DNA of 64,000 bases, from the NCBI RefSeq assembly GCF_019320115.1, contig NC_089597.1:115884000-115947999 (forward strand). Direction: 5' to 3'. The notes under the pieces are model-generated. The model did not search any database and was not told the origin of the DNA. It was given only the letters and a program-made list of their open reading frames with translations. Origin of the DNA: Miscanthus floridulus (taxonomy: Eukaryota; Streptophyta; Magnoliopsida; Poales; Poaceae). Shown here piece after piece: positions 22,901-32,212 of this stretch. The number at the start of each line of letters is the position of its first letter. Position 1 is the stretch's first letter. The translations under genes and the position numbers were made by a program.

Positions 22901-23970
22901 TCATGAAGAAGCTTGCGCTTCTGAGCTTCAGTCCAACCTCCAAGGTTCTCTTGGTCAGTTTGATTGCAGAGAAAAATGGGCAGTTCTGGGGTAAGCATAG
23001 GTCACCACCATTATTTAACACAATACGCTGCTCATTGTCTTCCCTTGTCTCAAAAAATGCCTTGAATCATCTTAATTATTTTATTTTTTGCCTAAACCTA
23101 AAGGAAAACAAAAGCATTTCAGACTTATGAAACTTCATTTGCTAGACTAACATTTACTCACCTAATCTAGGGGTTTTTAGATCTTCGGATGAAACCATGG
23201 ATACGTAATTTTGTCACGAGGTCCTTGGCTATTCTGCCAAGTTTGATCGTGTCGATTATTGGTGGTTCTTCAGCAGCTGGCCAGTTGATTATCATTGCAT
23301 CGGTAATCAGTGAACTTTACTGTTATATACTCTATTATACCTCAAAAACTTAACAGTTCTATTATGTTTAACCTCATTACTCATGTCAATGAAGTTTTTC
23401 AGTTTCATATGTGTTTACTAATGCCTTGCCCGGTTACGTGCAGATGATACTGTCATTTGAACTCCCTTTTGCTTTGGTTCCACTCCTTAAATTCACCAGT
23501 AGCAAAACAAAGATGGGGCAGCATACAAATTCAATATTCGTAAGTCGATTTGTCACAGAATTGGCAATAGTAACCTTGAATTTGCATACTAATTCGTCTA
23601 ACTTGACTGTCAAATGCAGACTTCTGTTCTGACATGGGTGATTGGCTCGTTTATCGTTGTCATCAACACCTACTTCCTGATAACAAGCTTTGTGAAACTG
23701 CTCCTCCACAGCGGGCTGTCCACCGTATCCCAAGTATTTTCTGGGATTTTTGGGTTCCTGGGCATGCTGATCTACATAGTCGCGATCCTATACCTCGTCT
23801 TCCGGAGGAACAGGAAGTCCACCCAGCCATTGCTGGAGAGCGATGCTGAGCTTGCAGTGTCCGGTAGCAGTGCAGGTGCTGGAGCAGAATGCTCTCTGGG
23901 CCATTTGCCCCGAGAGGACATCTCCAGCATGCAACTTCCGCAGCAGCGATCAGCTTCTGATCTAGATTAG
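19947..23970 (+). CDS. NRAMP6: NRAMP divalent metal transporter (NRAMP1/6 type)
   Basis: Proton-coupled Mn/Fe-type divalent metal transporter of plant membranes; some relatives also move Cd. Thirteen coding exons with GT-AG introns: 19947-20069, 20428-20506, 20605-20645, 20810-20888, 20995-21099, 21343-21452, 21681-21862, 21950-22019, 22115-22288, 22599-22703, 23171-23302, 23444-23539, 23620-23970. They join without a frame error to 548 residues, normal for the family. The start is set by [10 protein letters not shown], followed by [18 protein letters not shown]. Seen: the metal-binding DPGN in helix 1, the MVMPHN motif of helix 6, the [13 protein letters not shown] signature, about 12 hydrophobic helices, and a soluble tail ending SASDLD. 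Upstream is a leader exon and intron. A SINE follows the stop codon. It appears intact. The symbol rests on recalled similarity to rice NRAMP6; a close paralogue is possible. Confidence 0.93.
20680..20697. repeat. (TG)n microsatellite in an NRAMP intron
   Basis: A run of about eight TG units followed by T-rich sequence in the intron between coding exons 3 and 4. Confidence 0.85.
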
Positions 23971-23995
23971 ATAATAGCTGTCAGGAAAATAAATA

Positions 23996-24164
23996 AAAGG
24001 GCGTACCCAGTGCAGAGAGCTCTCACTCTGTGCGGGGTCTGGGGAAAGGTGTTAGTGGCAAGCCTTACCCTCGCCTGTGCAATGCGAGGAGACCGCGACT
24101 CGAACCCGGGACTTTCCGGTCATAGGCGGTAAGACTCTACCGCTTGCACCAGGCCTGCCCTTCT
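23996..24164 (-). mobile_element. Au-type SINE in the NRAMP 3' UTR
   Basis: On the minus strand a tRNA-derived head has box A-like tggtgcaagcggtag and box B ggttcgagtc. It is followed by the body typical of plant Au SINEs (cattgcacaggcgaggg, ccccgcacagagtgagag) and ends gggtacgccctttt. A perfect 20-bp target duplication, AGCTGTCAGGAAAATAAATA, flanks it at 23976-23995 and 24165-24184. The left copy begins 5 nt after the NRAMP stop codon, so the insertion is in the 3' UTR or at the cleavage region. Confidence 0.93.
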
Positions 24165-24184
24165 AGCTGTCAGGAAAATAAATA

Positions 24185-24614
24185 TGTTTTTTTTTTGTTT
24201 TTTATATACTATTATAGTAATTACACAATAGGGTACATCAGGTTTTGACTTTGATCATCCTACTGATGATGTGGGCAGTAAGCTAGGGAATGTATACAAG
24301 AGGATGGATATCTATGCCGCCGAACAAACAAAAAGGGGCAAAAAAGAACCATTTAGTAATTGTTTGGAAAGCGGTGAAACTGAACTATGGAAGGGGCACA
24401 AAAAAACCCATGTTGGAATCGAATCAAATGTGAGAAGTTCTTCATTCTAAACATAGCGGCATTGGTAATAATATGTCTAGACGATGTAAGATACTGAGTT
24501 TTTATTATTACAATAGTATATACTGGACATAATGTTTTATGTGCTGTGCATCCCAGTGGATGCAGGCCCTGCTTATGGTACCGCCTTCAGCTCGATATTT
24601 TCTGAATAAAACCA
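24185..24614. other. Region 3' of NRAMP
   Basis: AT-rich. Probably the rest of the NRAMP 3' UTR and spacer. No other gene seen. Confidence 0.5.
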
Positions 24615-24624
24615 GGTGAATCCA

Positions 24625-25118
24625 TGGATTTAAATAGCGGGCTATAGCAACGCTATAGCGCCGCTATAACCTCTGGAAAGAGCTCCCGTTTACGCTATTT
24701 CTATTTTTCCGCTATATCATTTATAACCACTATATTATGCTTTAAAGTCGCTAAATTGATTAGCTGTGACTTTAAAATAGCGCTGCTATTTCAACTTTAG
24801 CTTTTAGAGGGACAATCTACTTATTATATATTTATCTTTTGCTGTTAAGTTGATCTTTTAGAAAATTGAACACTCGAGTCTCACAAATTATGCTATAATG
24901 TCATATTAAATAATATTCCCTAGACTCCTAAAGCCTTGAAAACATATTTGTGTTCAGTAATTTTCACGATTCTTATGTTTTTATGAAATAATTACTTGAT
25001 TTTTTATGGTTTTCTTAAAAACCGCTATCTGTCGTAGCTCCGCTATAGCTGCGCAATAGCTTTATAGCTTCTGGAAAAAAAAAAGATGTCGCTATTTGCA
25101 ATAGCCCGCTATTTTAAA
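24625..25118. mobile_element. 494-bp MITE with tttaaatagcgggctat ends
   Basis: Left end reads tggatttaaatagcgggctat; the complement of the right end reads tttaaaatagcgggctatt. GGTGAATCCA flanks both sides (24615-24624, 25119-25128), a 10-bp match that includes an 8- to 10-bp target duplication. The interior repeats 'cgctata' words on both strands. Non-coding. Confidence 0.85.
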
Positions 25119-25128
25119 GGTGAATCCA

Positions 25129-25400
25129 CCCTGGTTCTGCTGCTGACAAGCCGGTGTCCCCGACCTGTGAATGGGAGCTGGGCTTGTTTGGACGACGCCT
25201 TGGGACGCCGCGCCGAGGCTGCGACCGGCCGAAAGTTTGGTGCTCAAATTGTCCGGCGGAGATTTGGCGAGTTCTGGTGTAAAAAATGACTTGCCTGGTG
25301 TTGGCAAAGTGCGGCGGCGCTGTAACTCTAGAAACCAATCAAACACTGACCGAAAGTGCGGCGTTGGAGATGTGGCAGGCTTTGGCACTGTTGGGTAACC
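25129..25400. other. Spacer with degraded repeat
   Basis: Moderately GC-rich with short overlapping ORFs and no recognised gene. gggcttgtttgg at the left and ttgggtaaccaacc at the right look like eroded MITE ends. Confidence 0.35.
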
Positions 25401-25401
25401 A

Positions 25402-25650
25402 ACCAAGGTACCGTTGAGTTCCCTTTCATTTTGCAAAATTTTTCAAGATTTTTCGTTACATCGAATCTTTAGACGCATGCATGAAGCATTAAATATAAAT
25501 AAAAAATAAAACTAATTACACAGTTTAGACGAAATTCACGAGACGAATCTTTTAAGCCTAATTAGATTATGATTGTACACTAATTGCCAAATAACAACGA
25601 AAATGCTACGGTACTATTTTGTCAAAAATTTCGCCAACTAAACAAAGCCC
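25402..25650. mobile_element. MITE with gtt(g/t)agttcc / aactaaacaaagccc ends
   Basis: Contains the diagnostic string of a very common grass MITE (gacgcatgcatgaagcatt, acgaaattcacgagacgaat, ccaactaaacaaagccc). The left end is eroded, so the start is approximate. Confidence 0.65.
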
Positions 25651-25749
25651 AAACACGCTCTAATGCCAAAACAAAACTGCCAAATGCGCTTGCGTTTCTC
25701 AAAGTAGCAGCTGAGAAAGAGAAACCGTCATCGGCGACAGTCTAAGGGC

Positions 25750-25855
25750 GTCGTCAACGGCTTGAAACTTGGCTGAAAAACATTGTTCTGGTTGAAATAT
25801 TGTGACAAAAATACTGTTCCAACTGAAAAAAGAAGCTGAACAAGCCGAATTTAAG
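25750..25855. mobile_element. Degraded MITE related to the one at 4641
   Basis: cggcttgaaacttggctgaa at the left and aagctgaacaagccgaa at the right with 'aaatactgttccaactgaa' between match the grass 'tactgttc.ggctg' MITE type. Edges are approximate. Confidence 0.5.
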
Positions 25856-25983
25856 GTAGGACGAACGAGGCAGGAAATCGCGCAACGTGGAGGTGCAAGG
25901 GAGTATAAAAAGAGAAAAACGTACCAGCTGTACACATTATAAAAGAGAGGAGAGTGTCAGAAGAGTGTAAAGTTCTTTAGTTT

Positions 25984-26257
25984 GGGCGCGTTTAGTTGCC
26001 CAAAGTTGGCGCCGCCGGAATCACCGCGTGGTACTGTAGCACAATGTAGCATTTCGTTTGTATTTGGTAATAATTGTTCAATCGTTGACTAATTAGGCTC
26101 AAAACGTTCGTCTCGCAAAGTACCACCAAACTATGTAATTAGTTTTTGATTTCGTCAACATTTAGTACTCTATGCATGTGCCGCAAATTTGATGTGACGG
26201 GAAATCTTCTTTTTGCATAGTGCCAAAGTTTGGATTTTGGGGTAACTAAACAGGGGC
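25984..26257. mobile_element. Second MITE of the gtttagtt family, opposite orientation
   Basis: Starts gggcgcgtttagttg and ends taactaaacaggggc. The interior (gactaattaggctcaaaacg, tctatgcatgtgccgcaaat) is the complement-side version of the 25402 element. The target duplication is unclear. Confidence 0.6.
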
Positions 26258-26296
26258 TTGGTGTGAGCCTACTGCTTTAACGGTCGCTAGTGAGTT

Positions 26297-26992
26297 TAAG
26301 ATATTACAGAGATGCTCTGCCCACCCGCAAAAGGATCGGAACCAAATCCTAACCTGGGAGCGCTTTGACACGCATCTGATGTAGTCTTACCAAGACCCGA
26401 TCCACTTGAGTGCTTGGTGGGAGAAGACTGTGCCCAGGGTCGCAAAAGAAGAAAGGAGGCATTTCAATGGCTTGGTGATCTACACGTGCTGTAATCTATG
26501 GAAGGAAAGAAACCGAAGAATCTTCAATAATGTCTAGGAATCGGCTTCACAGGTCGCTGCGAGAATTAAGGAGGACATTGAGCAAAGAAAAAGGGCTTTA
26601 GAAAGGGGGGACTAGCAAGCCGGTGCTGGAGCTGCACCTGGGCTGTGGTTCTGTGTGTTTGCCACTTCTTTTTTCATTTGCTTTCGCTTTCGATCGGACT
26701 AAAATCTATACATAAACTCCCTTTATTCTACCTTAATTGAGAGGCAGAGCTCCTGCTATTCATTTCAAGAATACTTGAGGTATTACTCGCTAATCAGACA
26801 ACCTAGACTAAGTTGGGGGCTCACGCGCGTCTGCTCGCACGGCGCCTCGCTCGATCAGCCTTAAGCCGGGTCCGGGAATAGCTGTTGCATGGCCTCTGCG
26901 TGGGAGGGGTTGAGTTGGTGTATGCCTGCGTTGCTGTTATATTACTCTATTTCTCATTTTAATACAAAGATACGCGTATTCAAGAAAAAAAA
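26297..26992 (+). mobile_element. 5'-truncated L1-type LINE with TSD
   Basis: The last ~700 bp of a non-LTR retrotransposon. The frame at about 26425-26610 reads WWEKTVPRVAKEERRHFNGL, then NLWKERNRRIFNNV, the zinc-binding C-terminal part of plant L1 ORF2 proteins, with stops within it. An A run ends the element. The 18-bp duplication AACGGTCGCTAGTGAGTT at 26279-26296 and 26993-27010 proves insertion by target-primed reverse transcription with 5' truncation. Inactive. Confidence 0.92.
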
Positions 26993-27050
26993 AACGGTCG
27001 CTAGTGAGTTCATATTCTGTCTTCTCTCATCCATCGTGGATACCTTTATC

Positions 27051-27360
27051 ATGGGTCCTCATACTCCTTCCATGGGTCAATATTTGCCACCATGAAAGAA
27101 AGCGAGAAGTAAAGGTTTTGTAGCTCTAAACTGTAATCAACTCATGTTGGAGAAGGAAAAAAAATTATGGAGCCTCAATACTCTTGCCATGGGTCTACAT
27201 TTGCTACTCATGAAAGAAAGCGAGAAGTGAAGGTTTCGAGCCCTAAACTGTAACCGACTCGTGTTGGAGGCGGATAAAATATATGGGGCCTCGTACTCTT
27301 GCTATGGGTTTACATTTGCCACCCGTGAAAGAAAGCAAGAAGAAGGTGAAAGAAAGCGAG
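27051..27360. repeat. ~116-bp tandem repeat, about 2.6 copies
   Basis: Units start near 27053, 27169 and 27285 with (g)ggncctcatactctt, then atgggtctacatttgcc, then catgaaagaaagcgagaag. Copies differ by roughly 15-20 percent. Non-coding. Confidence 0.8.
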
Positions 27361-27510
27361 AATAATGCGAATGAGCGAAGGTAGGTGAGGTGTGGGATAC
27401 GGAGAAAGGGATAGACGGAACTACTAGAGGTAAAAATAAGGACCACGAAAGAAATTTATCACTTTTAATCCTGAGATCCATAATAAATGTTAGCTATAAT
27501 AAAGAACTAA

Positions 27511-27780
27511 GGGCCTGTTTGGTTCCAAATAAGTCACCTACTTATAGGTTAAAAAGTGAAATAAGTGACTTATTTTGCCAAACACCACCAACTTATAAGT
27601 CACCCCTGCTTATAAGTTTTAAGTTGGTTCACCCCTACTTAAAACTTATAAGCCACCCTTTTCTGCGTGGGACCCACAGCTTATAAGTCATTTACAACCA
27701 AACAGACATGACTTATAAGTCACTGATTTTCAGTCACCTGACTTAATAAGTCACCTGACTTATAGAAACCAAACAGGCCC
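27511..27780. mobile_element. Tourist/PIF-type MITE, 270 bp
   Basis: Ends GGGCCTGTTTGGTT and the complement AACCAAACAGGCCC, with TAA at both flanks (27508-27510, 27781-27783). Interior rich in 'acttataagtca'. Confidence 0.88.
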
Positions 27781-27783
27781 TAA

Positions 27784-28445
27784 TCATGTATGGGAAATTG
27801 ATATAGCTTAGAATATAATTATTGTCTACATGTGTTGTAAGTTTTAAAAGGTGAAGACTAGCCACACGTGTGTGCCAAATTAAAGTCACGACATGAATGG
27901 GCTCGGGTTTGGCCGGCCATGCCACCACATGACTAGCATGACTTTAAATGTTTTGTGACTTCAAACTAACTGAGCGATGACGAGCCAAAAGATGGAAGGA
28001 GAGGGGTGGGAGTGAGTGATGGACCACAAACGTGAGAAGGGTTAAAGTTAAAGCTAGTGACAGAAGAAGGGGTAGAAGTAAGGAATGATAGACTGAAGGA
28101 TAGAGGAAGAAATTTTCTTTCAAAGTCGAAGTGAGTAATGGAAGAAGAAAAATAGAAGTGAGGAATATGATAGACCAAGAGTACGGAGGAAGAGATTTCC
28201 TAATACATATGCATGTATACTCTATAGGTATAATTTTTTTGATAAAAACAATGGATATTCAGTTGAATTCATTTAATAAAGCTAGGCCCTGCTAGCTTGG
28301 GCGCTTGTTGAGAAGGACGGCAAAAAGCTCATCATCTCTGCAGAAGCAGAGTGCTATCAGAAAATTCATAGTCCAATGTACTAGTAGTGGGAACAAAAAG
28401 TCTGACACGAGTAACGAGTTGAAGTCCTGATGTGGTAGTGTGGTA
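27784..28445. other. Spacer with a purine-rich local duplication
   Basis: No gene. At 28060-28200 a purine-rich segment (gaagtaaggaatgatagac / gaagtgaggaatatgatagac) is duplicated in tandem at about 85-90 bp spacing. Confidence 0.45.
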
Positions 28446-28620
28446 GGAATGTGCAAATAAAAAAGCTTCATTGAAGTCACTGAAACAGTATTAAAATGGC
28501 AGTAATAAAAATTCAAAAAAACTTAAAAATTCAAAAAAAACGGCAAGGAATGTGCAAATAAAAAGCTTCATTGATGTCACTGAAACAGTATTAAAATGGC
28601 AGTAATAAAATTCAAAAAAA
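28446..28620. repeat. ~101-bp direct duplication next to the tRNA gene
   Basis: ggaatgtgcaaataaaaa at 28446 and again at 28547, each followed by agcttcattga.gtcactg and attaaaatggcagtaat. Copies differ by a few bases. Confidence 0.85.
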
Positions 28621-28644
28621 TATATATAAATTTCAAAATAAAAA

Positions 28645-28717
28645 CGCGCCAGGTAGGGGTCGAACCTACGGCCTTCTGCTTAGGAAACAGACGCTCTATC
28701 CACTGAGCTACAGGCGC
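28645..28717 (-). tRNA. tRNA-Arg (anticodon CCT)
   Basis: The minus strand folds as a full 73-nt tRNA. The acceptor stem GCGCCTG pairs with CTGGCGC (one U-U pair). The D arm holds GCTCAGTGGATAGAGC. The anticodon stem TCTGT/GCAGA encloses loop TTCCTAA with anticodon CCT. The T arm is GTAGG TTCGACC CCTAC. The discriminator is G, with no encoded CCA and no intron. Boxes A and B are intact. A TTTT tract follows the 3' end on the minus strand, as expected for Pol III termination. It reads AGG codons. Confidence 0.95.
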
Positions 28718-30295
28718 TTTGTTATAAATCGATAACGAACATATCTATACCTGAGAGCCAAAAACAAGTGCCAAAGGTGAAGCACTCCAAATTACTAATA
28801 GTTTTTTCTAAAAAATATAAAGAAACAAGGAAGGGCGAGAATAAATAGTTCCAATTAGTAAGGTGTGATGTTCTCTTATGAGGAGCATCGGTTATTGTTG
28901 TGAATCCATAGAATGATAAGTTTAACTTTACATCCATTGACCATGTTGGATAATTGTGACCATGAAAAGCGAGAGATCAAACTCTTTACTCACTATTGTT
29001 CCAACTAGCTTCAGGCAGATAAATTAAAATATCTATGGTAGTGTTGTAATAAAATGCAAAATAAATAGAAAATATGATTATTCTTGTATCGCTAGTGGAT
29101 ACCCCGTATTCATGATAACACTTTGGAGATAGTCACCATAGGCATGTTGCCCTCTAATAATTGGGGCGTAGTCTGATGGCACTTGTGCTTGCAATTTGTA
29201 TTAACACATTTTCAAGGTAGTCAACAAAAGCAGTGTAGACCTTTCTTAATTCATATTTGATTTGGATACGCTTGTTGAGGATATTATTATGTCATGAATA
29301 TAATGTAGATCATGCAGTAGTAACTATGTTACTACCTTGTATATGGCTAATAGGAATATGAATTAAGGTAATCATCTTTGGAAAAAAAAGATGTAGACCA
29401 TTTATTCCAAATGTGACGTTGGGTATGCACATTGAGGATATTTCACTATATATTAGACATAGTGTAGATCCTGCTGTAGTAACTATGGGACTACCTTGTG
29501 TATGGCCAACATTCAAAATTTGGAACATTTGTGCTATACAAACAATAGGGTAATACATGTAATATATTTTGCATTAAAAATATAAGCACTTAGAGCTTTC
29601 ATGGAAGCATAAATGAGCTTAACATAAAATGAAAATTACCAATAACAAAGTAATTGCAATGAAAGTATCATACAATTATGATAATATATGTTTGTTCGGT
29701 TTGCCAATTTAGACAACCACTTTGAACAATGTAATGCTAATTGTACATGTTATTGGGATTGTCTTGGGACAACACTTTGAATAGTAAAAAGTTTTCTAGA
29801 AAATATAGGATTTGAAAAACAAATTTACACGAGGTAAATTAAAAACTTTTGCAGTAGCATACACATAATGCAAGTCTAAGGACCAGTGTGTTTAGAATGA
29901 ATATTTACATAGGTAAATATGATACATTATAGTTTGTTTTTTAGTCTAAGGATGATGATCTGTTAGTCTGTAATCTCTTTTGTATTGTCGGCAATGAATT
30001 TACAGGATATTTAGGGCTTAAACATAAAGGTGATATTGTTTGTCCTTCCATTTTGTATCAAGCATGAGACTTTATTAATGTAAAATGTCCAAACTTTATC
30101 ACTTTAGCCGCATGGATTTGTGTCATTCTGCACTTCCCGTTCCACAGGCATGAAGGTCTCATGTCTATCAAGCATCGTCAACCATGAGACAAAGCGCATG
30201 TCCATCCAAATAGAGGTCTAGACTAGTTAGCGCATAGGCGAAGTCAGGCGCTGTTCGAGAACAATTTTTAGAGTCCGTTCTCGACGAACAGTTTT
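28718..30295. other. AT-rich intergenic DNA with an old tandem duplication
   Basis: No gene. 29275-29355 and 29427-29510 are diverged copies (ttgaggatat..., gtagatc.tgc.gtagtaact, actaccttgt.tatggc) about 150 bp apart. Confidence 0.5.
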
Positions 30296-30842
30296 GTGGA
30301 GCGGTTCATTAGCGAATTGGAGATGATCAAGCCGAGCACCCAGCAGCAACAGGCGGTGGGCGATCCAGCACCGCGATGGCTCAAGCCACCAAGTGGTCTT
30401 GCGAAGGTTAATGTGGACGTGGCGATCTCTAAGAATTCAAGCAAGGCCTCGACAGCGGTCGTGGCTAGGGATGAGGATTTTCTAGGTGCCTCGGTGTTGG
30501 TCCTGCTGCGCCAATCCGAAAACAGCTGAGGTGGTGGCGTGCCATGTGGTCCTGGCTTTGGCTAGTGACTTGGGCCTCCAAACTCTCCGGGTGGCAAGCG
30601 ATTGTGTCAATGCAATTGCAAGCATCCATGGTGAGGGTTTTGGGAGGTACGGGCGAATCGTCCTAGAAACCAAGACCCGGACGGGAAGCTTCACAAGGGT
30701 GGATGAGTTTGTTCATGAAGGCAGACCCTCTAATGTTTATGCTCATTGTCTAGCTAGGAGTTCTGTAAACTTTTTGATAGGAAGACATGTTTGGTTTGTT
30801 GCTCCTCCTGATGGAGTTTGCACTAGTTATCCTGATGAATAA
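30296..30842 (+). pseudogene. RNase H-like (RVT_3) protein fragment
   Basis: Relic of the plant RNase H-like domain often found with L1-type reverse transcriptases. One frame gives APRWLKPPSGLAKVNVDVAI and TAVVARDEDFLGASVLVL. After a frameshift near 30520 the next frame gives ALASDLGLQTLRVASDCVNA and VDEFVHEGRPSNVYAHCLAR with GRHVWF and PPDGVCTSY, ending at the TAA of 30840-30842. Recognisable RNase H acidic positions are in KVNVD and VASDC. Only this domain is present, with no upstream reverse transcriptase, so it is a 5'-truncated LINE end or a processed copy. No target duplication found. Confidence 0.75.
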
Positions 30843-31330
30843 AGAAGGGTGACGCTTTGCTAAGAAAAAAGAGTTAGCCTACGATGGCGGCGGCGGCCAT
30901 GCCCGTTGACGACGGCGGTGGCCGTGGAGTTTGCGCTGTGGCTGCTGACGCATCAACGAGACGGCGGCGGTCTGGGGCGGTATCTCATCGGTGGAGCAGC
31001 TCTCCGGCAGCGGGAGGAAATGGTAGATGAATGGAGTTGGGGATAGCATCAGCGACGGTTTGTGACTTTATCAATGCCAGTTGCCTCTTATGTCTGAATT
31101 GGGATGGGTGGTTTTTATGTGTTAACAATTCTAGTGGACTTGGGTCAGATTGTCCCATTCCATCTTCCCATATGATATCAATTTTATATATTTTTTATCT
31201 TCTAGGTGGACTTTCCATTCAATTTCTGACATTTATTCTGGATGTTGATTACTGTAGGGAAAGTGGTTTTAATTATGGCCTTTGACACGAGTTTGTCAAT
31301 CTAGGGCTTGGGTAGCATTGAACAACTAAC
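30843..31330. other. Spacer
   Basis: A short GC-rich patch (ggcggcggcggccatg, 30885-30970) is followed by AT-rich sequence. Nothing recognised. Confidence 0.4.
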
Positions 31331-32212
31331 CAGTGGCGTAGCCAGGATTTGTAGCTATAGTGGTCCATTGTCTAAATTTTTTTAACCACTATAAATTTAA
31401 CATGTCGGTACACAAGTATATGAATATGAAATACAAAATGCAATTAAGGAAAAAACATACAAAGTTCATAAAATAGACAAGTATAGTTTTCTTAACATAA
31501 ATTGAAATATTATATACCCATAATAGTTGATCACTCTATCTTGATTTGGTCTATCTGCTTTGCTAGATATATAGCTATTGCTATGCACCTAGATATAAAA
31601 TTATATGTTTATGTGCATAGCAATACCTATGTATCTAGAAAAGCCAGAATGACTTACAATTTGGAACGGGAGAATATATTCTAATTAATGACACAGAATA
31701 AAATAAGGTTTTGTGTACCTTATATGGCTCGTGGCCAGTGGACATCTGATGGTGGATCGTTTTTGCTGATCACAGCTAGTGCCTGATGGCGTTAGTGTCT
31801 ATCCCTAGGAGAGATTGGGGAAAATGACTAAACAAACAGGCTAATTGAATGAAGATTTTGAGACATACTGCAGAGGACTCATTGACTCACATAGTCACGT
31901 GTGCTGCTGCAGTGCTGCTCGTCGTCCGGCTCATGCCACGATGCTGATGCCGCCGGCCCACCGCCGTCGCCGCTATGCGTATCTACGAAGCACAACACAG
32001 CAGCGATACGAAGGGTGCAGGCCGGTCGTAGGGAGAAATACGAAGCATCGCACTCTCACATGTATTCACGAAACGCAAAAGGCCACAGCCCACGGACGCT
32101 CCAGATGTATTGGCTGCTCAGCATCTGAATTTTCCTATATCTATGCCCAATGGATGGGCCGAGCACATGGTGGTCCTCGGAACACCCGGACCACCATGTA
32201 GCTCTGCCACTG
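31331..32212. mobile_element. Non-autonomous DNA element with cagtggc(g/a)(t/g)agc ends
   Basis: Left end cagtggcgtagccaggattt; the complement of the right end begins cagtggcagagctacatggt. A similar terminal motif is common in grass transposons. The flanks do not show a clear target duplication. No transposase lies in the 880-bp interior. The assignment rests on the ends only. Confidence 0.5.

Noticed and set aside
22903..23130. 75-codon ORF within the NRAMP gene
   Set aside because: It lies in the intron between coding exons 10 and 11; the flanking splice sites join the transporter correctly without it.
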